Source: Leptospira sp. WS92.C1 (GTDB lineage Bacteria; Spirochaetota; Leptospiria; Leptospirales; Leptospiraceae). Taken from it: a DNA stretch of 64,000 nucleotides. Of this stretch, positions 18,432-28,058 are shown in pieces (within the stretch, counting starts at the first letter, position 1; the number at the start of each line of letters is the position of its first letter). The stretch spans positions 1,636,001 to 1,700,000 of the forward strand of contig NZ_CP162130.1 of NCBI RefSeq assembly GCF_040833975.1. The letters are read 5' to 3'. Made by a program: the position numbers and the translations under genes. Under the pieces are notes generated by a model. That model did not search any database and had not been told where the DNA came from. It was given only the letters and a program-made list of their open reading frames with translations.

Positions 18432-19307
18432 ATGCAGTTAGAATCTATCATTTCTATAATTACCCCTTCCTTCAATCAAGGCAAATTTATCGAAAAGACA
18501 CTTCGTTCCGTAATCTTTCAAAAAGGTGATTTTTGGATTGATTTTGTCATCATGGATGGAGGCTCTAAAGACCAATCCGTTGAAATTATCCAAAATTACG
18601 AAGAACAACTGCGTCAATTTTGTGAGAAAGAGAATCATTATGATTTGCAATTTTACGTAAATCGAAAGGACTCAGAATTTTTAAAATGTCTTGGAGTTTC
18701 GTATCGATGGAAATCAGAAAAGGATAAAGGGCAAAGTGATGCTTTGAGTAAAGGATTTTCCAAAGGAATCGGTCGTATTTTTGCTTGGATCAACTCTGAT
18801 GACAATTATATTTCCGATGATGTATTTCAACATGTATTCTCTCACTTTGATTCTAAAACGGAAGTATTGGTCGGAGACACAATTGCATTAGATTCAAATG
18901 GCACTGAATTATGGAGGCAAAAACCTCCTAAGCCTACAATCTTTTCAATGTTATATAAGCAGATCGCTCCTCCACAACCGGCTGTTTTTTTTACTCAATC
19001 CTTGTTTCAGAGAGTCGGTGGACTGAATGAAACATTGCGCTATGTAATGGATATTGACCTCTGGTTTCGTTTTCTTTTCGCAAAGGCGAAATTTAAAAAA
19101 GTAGAAAAACTTTACGCGATACAAGTTTATCACGAAGATGCGAAATCTTTAGAGGGTGGTGGTCTTTTCGCAGCATTTCAACCCGAAGATAAAGCAATGA
19201 AAAAACAGTATAAACTTCGTCTAGGCAATGTTCATTATTTGTATCAGTTCTTTTATATCTTGTATAAAATTGCTTATAGGACCGCTAAATTTTTGTTGAG
19301 ACGCTAA
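18432..19307 (+). CDS. GT2 family glycosyltransferase
   Basis: A 291-residue GT-A enzyme. ISIITPSFNQGKFIEKTL opens the fold, DFVIMDGGSKDQS is the nucleotide strand and WINSDDNYIS carries the metal-binding Asp pair. KGQSDALSKGF is a motif shared by the WcaA-like GT2 subgroup. Compared with the GT2 at 22772 it has an insertion of about 30 residues before this motif. It is preceded by 74 nt of AT-rich spacer and followed 8 nt later by the next transferase. Sugar specificity is unknown. Confidence 0.85.
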   Translation: MQLESIISIITPSFNQGKFIEKTLRSVIFQKGDFWIDFVIMDGGSKDQSVEIIQNYEEQLRQFCEKENHYDLQFYVNRKDSEFLKCLGVSYRWKSEKDKGQSDALSKGFSKGIGRIFAWINSDDNYISDDVFQHVFSHFDSKTEVLVGDTIALDSNGTELWRQKPPKPTIFSMLYKQIAPPQPAVFFTQSLFQRVGGLNETLRYVMDIDLWFRFLFAKAKFKKVEKLYAIQVYHEDAKSLEGGGLFAAFQPEDKAMKKQYKLRLGNVHYLYQFFYILYKIAYRTAKFLLRR

Positions 19308-19315
19308 AGATTTCA

Positions 19316-20221
19316 ATGATTCAAACTCCGGTTCTATTTTTAGTTTTCAATCGTCCGAAAGAAACTCGAATCGTATTTGATCGGATTCGACAAATGAGAC
19401 CTACTCGTCTTTATGTTGCTGCAGATGGCCCTCGTGAAAGTCGACCAGCCGAGTCAATCTTCTGTGAAGAAGTTCGTTCGATTTTTAAGTCGATTGACTG
19501 GGATTGTGAGATCAAAACTCTCTACCGAGATAAAAATATCGGTTGTAGACTCGCTGTCTCCAAGGGTATAGACTGGTTTTTTGAAAATGAAGAAGAAGGA
19601 ATTATTTTAGAAGATGATTGTCTTCCCTCTGAAGATTTTTTTCGATTCTGTAGTATTATGTTAAACGAATATCGAAATCATACTCGTATTATGCATATTA
19701 GTGGAACAAATTTTATTCCTTTTATAGACAAAACTGAAAAGAGGAATATCTATTTCTCTCGGTATCCGCAGGTTTGGGGTTGGGCGACTTGGAGGAGAGC
19801 TTGGAAAGAATATTTAAGAGATCCGGATATATGGAATCAGGAAGCGATTTCTCCTTGGAAGAATAGTCCAACGCAGGTTCAAAGATTCTGGAAACAACAT
19901 TTTGGAAAAGCATATGCTGGCAATATCGATACCTGGGACTTTCAATGGGTATATACTCTCAATATCTTGAACGCATTTGCAATCAATCCTCCGATCAATC
20001 TTGTTCAGAATATCGGATTTGGGATACAATCAAGTCATACAAATTCTACTAACGATCCGCGTGGAAAGATCGGGGTTGGTGAACTTCCAAAAGAAATTTT
20101 GTCTCCTTCAGTTATCGTTAGAAATGAGAATTTCGATCTTTACATTGAATCGAAGTATTTTAGTTCCTCCTCATGGATCCGAAAAGTTGTTACTTATATA
20201 ATAAGAAAGATAAATTTTTAA
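19316..20221 (+). CDS. GT-A nucleotide-diphospho-sugar transferase (HlpA/GNT-I-like)
   Basis: A 301-residue transferase starting with the hydrophobic strand TPVLFLVFNRPKETRIVFD, as in the HlpA-like proteins that resemble eukaryotic GNT-I (GT13). IILEDDCLPSEDFFRFC has the EDD metal site, and RYPQVWGWATWRRAWKEY is the conserved tryptophan-rich acceptor segment of this family. It sits between a GT2 gene and an acyltransferase with almost no spacing, so it belongs to the same transcript. The sugar moved cannot be told. Confidence 0.78.
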   Translation: MIQTPVLFLVFNRPKETRIVFDRIRQMRPTRLYVAADGPRESRPAESIFCEEVRSIFKSIDWDCEIKTLYRDKNIGCRLAVSKGIDWFFENEEEGIILEDDCLPSEDFFRFCSIMLNEYRNHTRIMHISGTNFIPFIDKTEKRNIYFSRYPQVWGWATWRRAWKEYLRDPDIWNQEAISPWKNSPTQVQRFWKQHFGKAYAGNIDTWDFQWVYTLNILNAFAINPPINLVQNIGFGIQSSHTNSTNDPRGKIGVGELPKEILSPSVIVRNENFDLYIESKYFSSSSWIRKVVTYIIRKINF

Positions 20222-20222
20222 T

Positions 20223-20729
20223 ATGATCAGATTACTAAAAAAAATTCTACCTGAAACAATACTCAATCGAATTATAATCAAGCGTAGAGATTTTCGCAGT
20301 TCTTCTTGGCATTTTAAAAAAATTGCAAGCGTTGGCAAAGGAACCACTTATGAAAAAGGTTTTAAGATATATAACGGACATAAAAATATTCAAATTGGAA
20401 ACAATGTATTTTTGGTGGATACGCTTCTGAATGCAGGTGATGATTTGGGCTCGATTACAATTGGGAATTCTGTTACATTCGGACATAGAGTAATGGTTCT
20501 CGCCCGAGGCCATGAATATAAAAAAAATGGAAAAGAGCGTCAACAGGCGATTACAGAAAAGCCGATTCGAATTGAAGATGATGCGTGGATTGGGAGCGGT
20601 TCTATTCTTCTTGCTGGAATAATCATAGGTAAAGGAAGTGTGGTCGGAGCAGGTTCCGTTGTAACAAAGAATATTCCTCCAAAGTGTATTTATGCCGGAA
20701 ATCCCGCAAAATTGATTAAGAAATTATAA
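20223..20729 (+). CDS. Hexapeptide-repeat acyltransferase
   Basis: A 168-residue beta-helix acetyltransferase of the WbbJ/maltose-acetyltransferase type. Repeats run from IGNNVFLVDTLLNAG to IGKGSVVGAGSVVTKNI, with the catalytic-histidine region VLARGHEYKKNG and the tail YAGNPAKLIKK. Probably adds an acetyl group to a sugar of the repeat unit. It begins 1 nt after the preceding transferase stop and overlaps the next methyltransferase by 1 nt. Confidence 0.82.
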   Translation: MIRLLKKILPETILNRIIIKRRDFRSSSWHFKKIASVGKGTTYEKGFKIYNGHKNIQIGNNVFLVDTLLNAGDDLGSITIGNSVTFGHRVMVLARGHEYKKNGKERQQAITEKPIRIEDDAWIGSGSILLAGIIIGKGSVVGAGSVVTKNIPPKCIYAGNPAKLIKKL

Positions 20730-21511
20730 TGAATTGTAGAATTTGTTCTGAAAAAACCTCGTTTTCTTTTGAAGAAGTAATATTAAACCGATATACGATT
20801 TCTTATTATTTATGTGGCCATTGCGGATTGCTTCAAACAGAGAAACCGTATTGGTTAGAAGAAGCGTATGGAGATGCAATTATCGATGCTGATACGGGAC
20901 TAATCCGCAGAAATCTGTTCTTTTCAGAAATGCTTGCATGTATATTATTTAAAATTTTTAGAGGCAAGGGTTCCTTTGTCGATATTGCCGGCGGTTATGG
21001 AATGATGACCAGGCTGATGCGGGATCGAGGTTTTGATTATTATTGGTCTGATCCTTATTGTGAGAATGTACTTGCGAAAGGGTTTGGTGTCGATTTTTCA
21101 AAGGAAGAAAAATTCCAGGCGGTTTCCGCCTTTGAAGTTTTGGAACATACCGCAGATCCGATTTCTTTTCTAAAAGATACTTTAGAAAAAACGAATGCTG
21201 AGGTCATTGTCATTTCAACGGAGCTTTTTCAGGAGCCGGTACCCGCATCGAAGGATTGGTTTTACTATGCTTTCGAAGGTGGTCAGCATATTTCATTTTT
21301 TCAGAAAAAAACTCTAATCGAAATTTCTAAAAGACTCAATTTATATTTTTATTCCAACGGAACGTTTCATATTCTATCAAAAATAAAAATATCTAGTTTT
21401 TTTTTCTTCTTAGTTAAATCTCCGCTTCGAAAATTATATTTATTTTGGATTCGATTATTTCTACAACCAAAAACAATGTCTGATCATTATTTGCTTTTGC
21501 AAAAAAAATAA
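20729..21511 (+). CDS. Class I SAM methyltransferase with N-terminal zinc-ribbon
   Basis: A 260-residue protein. Residues 3-36 carry two cysteine pairs, CRICSEK and LCGHCGLLQ, a small zinc-binding head common in sugar C-methyltransferases (TylC3/NovU group) and related Methyltransf_23 proteins. The SAM loop is FVDIAGGYGMMTRLM, followed by VSAFEVLEHTADP. The C-terminal part is hydrophobic. It might methylate a sugar carbon or oxygen of the O-antigen unit. The low GC of this gene matches its upstream neighbours. Confidence 0.78.
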   Translation: MNCRICSEKTSFSFEEVILNRYTISYYLCGHCGLLQTEKPYWLEEAYGDAIIDADTGLIRRNLFFSEMLACILFKIFRGKGSFVDIAGGYGMMTRLMRDRGFDYYWSDPYCENVLAKGFGVDFSKEEKFQAVSAFEVLEHTADPISFLKDTLEKTNAEVIVISTELFQEPVPASKDWFYYAFEGGQHISFFQKKTLIEISKRLNLYFYSNGTFHILSKIKISSFFFFLVKSPLRKLYLFWIRLFLQPKTMSDHYLLLQKK

Positions 21512-21566
21512 ATGATCTGAATTTTCCATCATTATCTATTTGCAGTGCTAATTATGTTTTTCTAAT

Positions 21567-22676
21567 ATGAAAATTCTTTACGACCACCAAATATTTTCCT
21601 TACAAAGATTCGGAGGAATTTCCCGTTACTTTTCGGAGTTGATATCGAGCTATCGATTTCAACCTTCTTTTGGAGTTTCACCAAATTTATCTTTGTGGAT
21701 CAATCGAAACGAACATATCCGTTCTGTAAGAGAAAATTCCTGGTTGGATGAAAAATATCCGCATTCTGTTAAAATCCCCGGCAAAAATCGGATTACTCAT
21801 CTTCTCAACGTCCCGAATTCTCTGCGTAATATCAAACGAAACGATTTTGATATCTTTCACCCAACGTATTACTTCGATTATTTTTTGGATGAATTAGACG
21901 ATAAACCCTTTGTTCTTACGGTTTATGATATGATTCATGAAAAATTTCCGGATTATTTAGTAAGAGATCCGATTCGAAAAACGAAACCCAGGGTGATTGA
22001 AAAAGCGTTTAAAATCATAGCGATTTCGGAAAATACAAAAAGAGATATCGTTTCGATGATCGGAATTGCACCTGAAAAGATAGAAGTGATTTATTTAGCG
22101 ACGAATGATTCGAATTCCATCGTCGAAAAATCGGTTCCGATCCCGGATTCTGATTTTATTCTTTTTGTAGGAAACCGAGACGGTTATAAGAATTTTAAAT
22201 TTTTTATAACAAGCATCGCACCTTTTCTTTATGAAAATAGAGATATATTTTTATTATGTGCCGGCGGGGGAACTTTTTTGAAAGAAGAATCTGCTTTGAT
22301 CGAAGAAAGCGGTCTTCGCAATCGCATCATACAAAAAGAAGTCAGCGATTCTGAATTGAAATTTTTATATAAAAAAGCGAGAGTTTTTGTTTTTCCATCT
22401 CTTTACGAAGGTTTTGGAATCCCGGTTTTGGAAGCGATGACAAATCAGTGTATGCCTTTATTGGCGAATTCAAGCAGTCTTCCCGAAGTGGGCGGCGATG
22501 CAGCTGTTTATTTCAATCCGACAAGATCTTATGATTTCTTAACAAGCATGGAAACCGCTTGGAAAGACGGTCCGGTTCGGGACAAGGTTTTGAATTTAGG
22601 TAAAAAACGAATTCTCGATTTCAGTTGGCATCTTACCGCGGAGAGAACGGCGAATTTATATCGTTCTATCGTTTGA
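21567..22676 (+). CDS. GT4 family glycosyltransferase (WbaZ-like)
   Basis: A 369-residue GT-B enzyme. RFGGISRYFSELISSY near residue 13 is the acceptor-side glycine loop, DIFHPTYYFDYF is characteristic of this mannosyltransferase-like subgroup, and FVFPSLYEGFGIPVLEAMTN is the donor-binding E-x7-E segment. It stands slightly apart, with 55 nt before and 95 nt after it. Many close relatives transfer mannose, but specificity cannot be read from the sequence. Confidence 0.88.
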   Translation: MKILYDHQIFSLQRFGGISRYFSELISSYRFQPSFGVSPNLSLWINRNEHIRSVRENSWLDEKYPHSVKIPGKNRITHLLNVPNSLRNIKRNDFDIFHPTYYFDYFLDELDDKPFVLTVYDMIHEKFPDYLVRDPIRKTKPRVIEKAFKIIAISENTKRDIVSMIGIAPEKIEVIYLATNDSNSIVEKSVPIPDSDFILFVGNRDGYKNFKFFITSIAPFLYENRDIFLLCAGGGTFLKEESALIEESGLRNRIIQKEVSDSELKFLYKKARVFVFPSLYEGFGIPVLEAMTNQCMPLLANSSSLPEVGGDAAVYFNPTRSYDFLTSMETAWKDGPVRDKVLNLGKKRILDFSWHLTAERTANLYRSIV

Positions 22677-22771
22677 TTTTAAAATTGGAAAAATGATTTC
22701 ATATATTTTTTTGATTCTGATTTTCGTTTTATAGATTAGAAAACGCATTTGCTAGTTTTGTGTAAAATCCT

Positions 22772-23671
22772 TTGAATAAAAAAATATCCATCATCACACC
22801 TTCCTATCAATCCGTAGATGTAATTGAAAGTTGTATTCAAAACGTTTTAGATCAAGATTACGAGAATTTCGAACATATCATTATGGATGGCGCTTCGAAG
22901 GACGGAACCGTTGAAATTTTAAAAAAGTACAAACACTTAAAATGGATCAGCGAGCCGGATCAAGGACAATCGGACGCGATGAATAAGGGATTTGAACTTG
23001 CAACGGGGAATTATATTCTTTATTTAAATACGGACGATCGTTTGCTTCCCGGAGCACTCAACTCGGTTTCCAAGTATTTTAAAACCGATCCTTTTTTTAT
23101 CTTAGGAGATGTTCTCGTTCAGATGGACGGTTTTGTGCGCAGGCAAACCCCTTCCTCTTCTTTTAGAGGAATGATGTTCTGGTGGAACTTCGATTCGTAT
23201 TGTTTTAATCCCGTCGGATATCTTTATAAACCTGAGGTGCAAAGAGCGGTCGGGGGAATGAACGGAAAAAATCACTACGATATGGACTTTGAATTTTTGT
23301 GTTCGGTTGCATTGAAATTTCCGATCCTAAAGGTTCCGGTTCTTATGGGAACTTTCGAGGTGCGGCCTCAGACAAAAACGTATTCCGTGATCGAACTTCC
23401 TCCGAAAGAAAGATACAAAAAAGTAAAGGAACCTTCCTCTAAACTTTTTTATTCGAATCTTTCCGCGGTCGATCGCTTGTTGTATCAGTTCGGATTATTT
23501 AAAAGTCTTCTGTTCGATCAGATGCGTTTTTATATGAAAGAATCCTTTAAAAAGGGGAGTCGGATTTCGGCCTTGTTCTTTTTTGGATTGGCGTTTTTGA
23601 TCTCTCCATTTCGAATGTTTATGACCGCACTTTCGATTTTTAGTTCTCGTAGATATATTAGGAGAAGTTAA
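22772..23671 (+). CDS. GT2 family glycosyltransferase
   Basis: A 299-residue GT-A transferase: ISIITPSYQSVDVIESCI, HIIMDGASKDGTVEIL, DQGQSDAMNKGFELA and LNTDDRLLPGAL, the complete WcaA-like GT2 set. The start is TTG 22772, chosen because the frame begins just before the first beta strand. Two hydrophobic segments at the C-terminus may anchor it. It ends 1 nt before glf, so it could be the galactofuranosyl- or galactosyl-transferase that uses the glf product; this is position-based inference. Confidence 0.85.
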   Translation: MNKKISIITPSYQSVDVIESCIQNVLDQDYENFEHIIMDGASKDGTVEILKKYKHLKWISEPDQGQSDAMNKGFELATGNYILYLNTDDRLLPGALNSVSKYFKTDPFFILGDVLVQMDGFVRRQTPSSSFRGMMFWWNFDSYCFNPVGYLYKPEVQRAVGGMNGKNHYDMDFEFLCSVALKFPILKVPVLMGTFEVRPQTKTYSVIELPPKERYKKVKEPSSKLFYSNLSAVDRLLYQFGLFKSLLFDQMRFYMKESFKKGSRISALFFFGLAFLISPFRMFMTALSIFSSRRYIRRS

Positions 23672-23672
23672 T

Positions 23673-24806
23673 TTGTCTTATCCATCCGATATCTTAATTG
23701 TCGGCGCCGGATTTTCCGGCGCCGTCGTGGCGCACGAACTCTCAGTAAATCTGGAAAATCCTCCGAAAATTACGGTGATTGATCAGAGAAATCATATCGG
23801 CGGGAATTGTCATACGGAAAGAGATTCGAAAACGGACGTGATGATTCATCGATACGGTCCTCATATCTTTCATACGGATAACGAAGGCACTTGGAATTAC
23901 GTAAATTCTTTTGTAAAGTTTCGGCCCTTTGTAAACAGAGTGAAGGCGAAATATCAAAATCAGATTTATTCCTTACCGGTAAATTTGCACACAATCAATC
24001 AATTGTTCGGGCAGAGTTTAAATCCGGAAGAAGCGAAACGGTTTATCGATCTTCAGGCGGATCGTACTATCGACGAGCCTTCTAACTTTGAAGAACAAGC
24101 TCTTAAATTCTTAGGTGAGAAATTGTATAAGGCTTTTTTCTTTGGTTATACAAAAAAACAATGGGGTTGCGATCCGAAAGAGCTGCCCGCTTCGATTCTC
24201 AAACGATTGCCTATACGGTTTAATTACGACGACAACTATTACAGCGATCCTTATCAGGGAATTCCGGAAGAAGGTTATACCGAAATAGTTCGAAAGATGT
24301 TGGATCATCCGAATGTGAACGTTCAACTTGGCGTTAAGTTTCATCCCGAAAATTCGAATCAAAAATACGATCACGTTTTTTATTCGGGTCCGATCGACGA
24401 GTATTTCGGTTATCGTTTTGGTAAATTGGGATATAGAACCGTTTACTTTGAAAGAGAGGACGGTGAAGGTGATTTTCAAGGGAACGCTGTGATCAACTAC
24501 TGCGACGAATCCGTTCCTTGGACCAGAATTCACGAGCACAAACATTTTATGCCTTGGGAAAAAAACGACAAGACGATATGGTTTAAGGAATTCAGTAAAG
24601 AAACTGAAGACTCGGATATTCCTTATTACCCAAAACGTCTGATTTCCGATATGGAGAAATTTCAAAAGTATCAGGAAGTTTTGGAGAAGCAATCAGGTGT
24701 TACTTTTTTAGGAAGATTGGCCACTTATCGCTATATGGATATGCATCATGTCATTCAGGAAGCAAGAGAAGTCGCTTCAAAATTTATTTATGATTTTGCC
24801 CGATAA
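23673..24806 (+). CDS. glf: UDP-galactopyranose mutase
   Basis: FAD-dependent interconversion of UDP-galactopyranose and UDP-galactofuranose in the cytoplasm. The 377-residue protein has the FAD loop IVGAGFSGAVVAHEL at residues 9-23, NHIGGNCHTE, the GPHIFHT motif, YTKKQWGCDPKELP and the late NDKTIWFKEFSKE region, all hallmarks of bacterial Glf. The start is TTG just after the previous stop. It predicts galactofuranose in the O-antigen or another glycan. It is the last + strand gene of the locus; a convergent gene lies 13 nt away. Confidence 0.93.
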   Translation: MSYPSDILIVGAGFSGAVVAHELSVNLENPPKITVIDQRNHIGGNCHTERDSKTDVMIHRYGPHIFHTDNEGTWNYVNSFVKFRPFVNRVKAKYQNQIYSLPVNLHTINQLFGQSLNPEEAKRFIDLQADRTIDEPSNFEEQALKFLGEKLYKAFFFGYTKKQWGCDPKELPASILKRLPIRFNYDDNYYSDPYQGIPEEGYTEIVRKMLDHPNVNVQLGVKFHPENSNQKYDHVFYSGPIDEYFGYRFGKLGYRTVYFEREDGEGDFQGNAVINYCDESVPWTRIHEHKHFMPWEKNDKTIWFKEFSKETEDSDIPYYPKRLISDMEKFQKYQEVLEKQSGVTFLGRLATYRYMDMHHVIQEAREVASKFIYDFAR

Positions 24807-24819
24807 AAAGATCAAAGAC

Positions 24820-25683
24820 TTAAGATCGATCCAGGTAATATTTTTTTAAACCGAAAATTCCCCATACGATCGTCGAAAACGCCGCTCTAAAAAAACTCAC
24901 TTTTTCTCTGTGTCTCAACATCCTATAATGAGGAAGAATCAGTTTCTTTTTGTTTGCGGTGACGGCGCCTTTTCGAACTCGATAACTCGCTTGCACTTTT
25001 TTATTTCCGACGGCAAACGGAGTTTTTTTTAAAATATCCAACCAAAGAGCATAGTCGTCTCTCAAACTTTTGAGTGAAACGTCAAAATACATTTTTCCGA
25101 TCGACTGTGCATCATACATCGCGGTGAGAAGGCCGATCCGATTGTAAAAAAGACTGTCCTTGTAATCGATTCTTTCCTTATCAATCCATTGTGGTTTGAG
25201 AATCGGATTCGAATTTTCATCAATCACCCTGAACGCGGAAAAAGAAAAAGCAGCATTTGTATCTTTCATCAATTGAATTTGTTCTTTCAAAAACGAAGAA
25301 TCCCAGAGATCGTCCGAGTCGAGAAACGCGATGTATCTACCGGTCGCATTTTGAATTCCGTGGTTTCTTGTATCGGCGGAACCCGAATTCGTTTTTTTGA
25401 AGAAGGCATTGATTCTTTTGTCCGATTTCGCAAATTCCTTCATGAGATTTTTGCTTTGATCTTTGGAAAGATCGTCAATCAAAATCAATTCCCAGTCTGT
25501 ATGGGTTTGATTTAAAACGCTTTGAACACTCTCGGAAATAAATTTCTCCGAATTATATACCGGCATGATGATGGAAACTTTATCAGACATAGGATTAGGT
25601 AATTGAATACCATGTTTCTTTTGAAAAGTCGGAAGACTACAATTTTTTCGAAAGAGATTTCTTGCAAAATCGAATGTATCCAT
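24820..25683 (-). CDS. GT2 family glycosyltransferase, antisense to the locus
   Basis: A 287-residue GT-A transferase: VSIIMPVYNSEKFISESV, ELILIDDLSKDQS, ADTRNHGI and IAFLDSDDLWDSSFL with the DSDD metal site. It is the only glycosyltransferase on the - strand here and is convergent with glf. The first 31 residues before MSDKVSIIMPVYN are unusual for the family, so the start may instead be the ATG at 25590; neither has a clear ribosome site. Probable role is in LPS or another surface glycan, expressed from its own promoter in the gap to the symporter gene. Confidence 0.85.
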   Translation of the reverse strand: MDTFDFARNLFRKNCSLPTFQKKHGIQLPNPMSDKVSIIMPVYNSEKFISESVQSVLNQTHTDWELILIDDLSKDQSKNLMKEFAKSDKRINAFFKKTNSGSADTRNHGIQNATGRYIAFLDSDDLWDSSFLKEQIQLMKDTNAAFSFSAFRVIDENSNPILKPQWIDKERIDYKDSLFYNRIGLLTAMYDAQSIGKMYFDVSLKSLRDDYALWLDILKKTPFAVGNKKVQASYRVRKGAVTANKKKLILPHYRMLRHREKVSFFRAAFSTIVWGIFGLKKYYLDRS

Positions 25684-25814
25684 TGTTGATAAAATCGAGT
25701 TGAAATCGATCTGATCGTCGAACGTTTCTTTGTAGAATTTGACTTACGGATACAGATCCGCATTCTGCTTGTATTTTCTTTTATCGATCCGATACTCATA
25801 CAAATCCGAAACTT

Positions 25815-27212
25815 ATGTTGAAAAAAATTTCTAAAACGTTTGCCTGTCTGCTCGTCGTTCTAATTCCGATTTTTTATTGGATAGGTATCGGTTCTCTTCA
25901 ACTTCACGTCGGTTTGATGTTGTGTATTTTTTTCTTTGCGGCGATTTTTTGGGTCATCGAACCCATTCCGGGTTTTGCGACCTCCATCCTTATCCTTTTT
26001 GTTGAAATTTTATTTTTTTCAAACCCGCTCGGCATCGACGCTTTGAAATTTACTCAAGGAAAAAATACGGCACCTTCCGTTTTTCTTGCTTCGATCGCGG
26101 ATTCTTCGATTATACTTTTTTTAGGCGGATTTGTTTTAGCAAAGGGGAGTGTAAAAACGGGTTTGGATCGTTTTCTCGCAAATAGAATCATTCGAAAATT
26201 CGGAATCAAAAGTCATCAGGTATTGCTCGGGTTTATGTTTACCACGGGATTTATTTCCATGTGGATGAGCAATACCGCGACCACTTCGATGATGATCGCT
26301 CTTTCGTTTCCTCTCTTTCAAATGCTTCCCGAAAAAGAACCGTTTCGAAAGGCATTACTTTTGGGAATTCCGTTTGCGGCAAACATAGGCGGAGTGGGAA
26401 CTCCGATCGGCTCACCTCCGAACATCATTGCGATGGGAATTTTAAAACAACAAGGAGTTACGGTTTCGTTTGGAATCTGGATGTTGTTTGCGGTTCCGTT
26501 GGTGATTATCTTAATTTTATTCGCTTGGTTTCTTCTTCTCAAACTTTTCCCCGAAGACGGAGACTTGGACTTGGTCATAGAATTTCCGGAACCGGAAGGC
26601 GGAACCAAATCCTTTTCGTTTCGAGTTGCGGCCCTGATCTTTTTAGGAACCGTAGCGCTTTGGTTTACCGAAAATTTACACGGAATTCCTGCAGGTGTGA
26701 TCGCGCTTCTTCCTTTGTTTTTATTGCCCGCGTTCGGAATTTTGAACGATAAAGATATCAATTCTTTGGAATGGTCCGTTTTGCTTTTGATCGCAGGCGG
26801 GATTGCGATCGGAGTCGGTCTACAGCAGAGCGGGATGAGTCTTTGGTTTGCGGAGATCTTAAAATCCATTACGAAACCAGAATATGCAGTAAGTGTATTA
26901 TTCTTGCTTTGTATTTTGGCGTTGCTTCTTAGTACGTTTATGTCCAATACCGCCGCTACAAATCTGTTGGTGCCGTTTGCATTTCCTCTTTCGGCTATCA
27001 TCCTTCCCGGTTCGGAAGCATATCTTCTTGAGGTCTGTTTGGGAATCGCTCTTTCTGCCTCGCTCGCGATGTCTTTGCCGGTGAGCACTCCTCCGAATGC
27101 GATCGCTTATGCGGTCGGAGGTTTTGAAATTAAAGATATGATTCGCGCGGGTTTGCCGATCGGTTTGTTCGGACTGCTTCTTACCTTGTTCGCTTACTTT
27201 ACTTTTCTCTAA
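25815..27212 (+). CDS. DASS/SLC13 family sodium:dicarboxylate or sulfate symporter
   Basis: A 465-residue inner-membrane transporter with about eleven hydrophobic segments. Both family signature loops are present: MSNTATTSMMIALSFP and MSNTAATNLLVPFAFP, the paired SNT motifs that bind sodium and substrate, plus GGVGTPIGSPPNIIAMG and SLPVSTPPNAIAY. Substrate may be a C4-dicarboxylate, citrate or sulfate. In Leptospira a dass gene is known as a border of the rfb locus, and this gene follows it here. It is divergent from the GT2 gene across 131 nt. Confidence 0.9.
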   Translation: MLKKISKTFACLLVVLIPIFYWIGIGSLQLHVGLMLCIFFFAAIFWVIEPIPGFATSILILFVEILFFSNPLGIDALKFTQGKNTAPSVFLASIADSSIILFLGGFVLAKGSVKTGLDRFLANRIIRKFGIKSHQVLLGFMFTTGFISMWMSNTATTSMMIALSFPLFQMLPEKEPFRKALLLGIPFAANIGGVGTPIGSPPNIIAMGILKQQGVTVSFGIWMLFAVPLVIILILFAWFLLLKLFPEDGDLDLVIEFPEPEGGTKSFSFRVAALIFLGTVALWFTENLHGIPAGVIALLPLFLLPAFGILNDKDINSLEWSVLLLIAGGIAIGVGLQQSGMSLWFAEILKSITKPEYAVSVLFLLCILALLLSTFMSNTAATNLLVPFAFPLSAIILPGSEAYLLEVCLGIALSASLAMSLPVSTPPNAIAYAVGGFEIKDMIRAGLPIGLFGLLLTLFAYFTFL

Positions 27213-27346
27213 AGTCTTTCTCAAATCCTTCCGTCTATAAGCTCACTTCCTGGCGACGATCGTTTGCCTTTTTTAGTTTTTGGTTTTCGTTTCAAATTTC
27301 TTTTTTCGAAACTGGATCATTTTTTTATTGCAAAAACCCATATTTA

Positions 27347-27361
27347 TGGCACCATAAATAT
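27347..27361 (+). promoter_or_regulatory. Palindrome next to the vapB start, possible antitoxin operator
   Basis: ATTTATGGCACCATAAAT contains arms ATTTATGG and CCATAAAT around CA, a perfect 8-bp inverted repeat that lies directly upstream of the vapB ATG (about 27342-27359). Ribbon-helix-helix antitoxins usually bind such sites to repress their own operon. The binding is inferred; the symmetry is seen. Confidence 0.5.
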
Positions 27362-27616
27362 ATGAAAACTACCCTTGAAATTCCGGATACTTTGTATAAA
27401 AAGGCAAAGGTTACCGCCGCAGAAAGAGGGGTTTCGATGCGTGTTTTGATCATTACCGCTTTGGAACACAACCTAAAGATGGAAGAAGAATATGCAAGGT
27501 CGCAAAAGTCGCAATCCTTTGAGTCCAACCGTTACGGCTGGCCGATTCTTCCAAAACGAAAAGGCGGAAAGGTTACGAACGAAATCATCAATCAGATCAA
27601 AGAGGAATACAATTAA
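27362..27616 (+). CDS. vapB: VapB-like antitoxin, ribbon-helix-helix
   Basis: An 84-residue protein beginning MKTTLEIPDTLYKKAKVTA, a short beta strand and helix typical of the MetJ/Arc ribbon-helix-helix DNA-binding fold. The C-terminal half (YGWPILPKRKGGKV) is the kind of extended, basic tail that wraps the toxin. Its stop is 1 nt before the start of the PIN-domain gene. VapB proteins neutralise the toxin and repress their own promoter. The upstream gap of 149 nt is AT-rich and includes ATTTATGGCACCATAAATAT, a partial palindrome ending at the start codon. Confidence 0.82.
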   Translation: MKTTLEIPDTLYKKAKVTAAERGVSMRVLIITALEHNLKMEEEYARSQKSQSFESNRYGWPILPKRKGGKVTNEIINQIKEEYN

Positions 27617-27617
27617 A

Positions 27618-28052
<435 letters not shown>

Positions 28053-28058
28053 TCTAGT

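Noticed and set aside
24111..24692. 193-residue frame antisense to glf
   Set aside because: Fully inside glf; composition follows the complementary strand of a strongly conserved gene.
26318..27088. Long 256-residue frame antisense to the symporter gene
   Set aside because: It mirrors the codon pattern of the DASS gene, has no ribosome site and its translation shows no domain.
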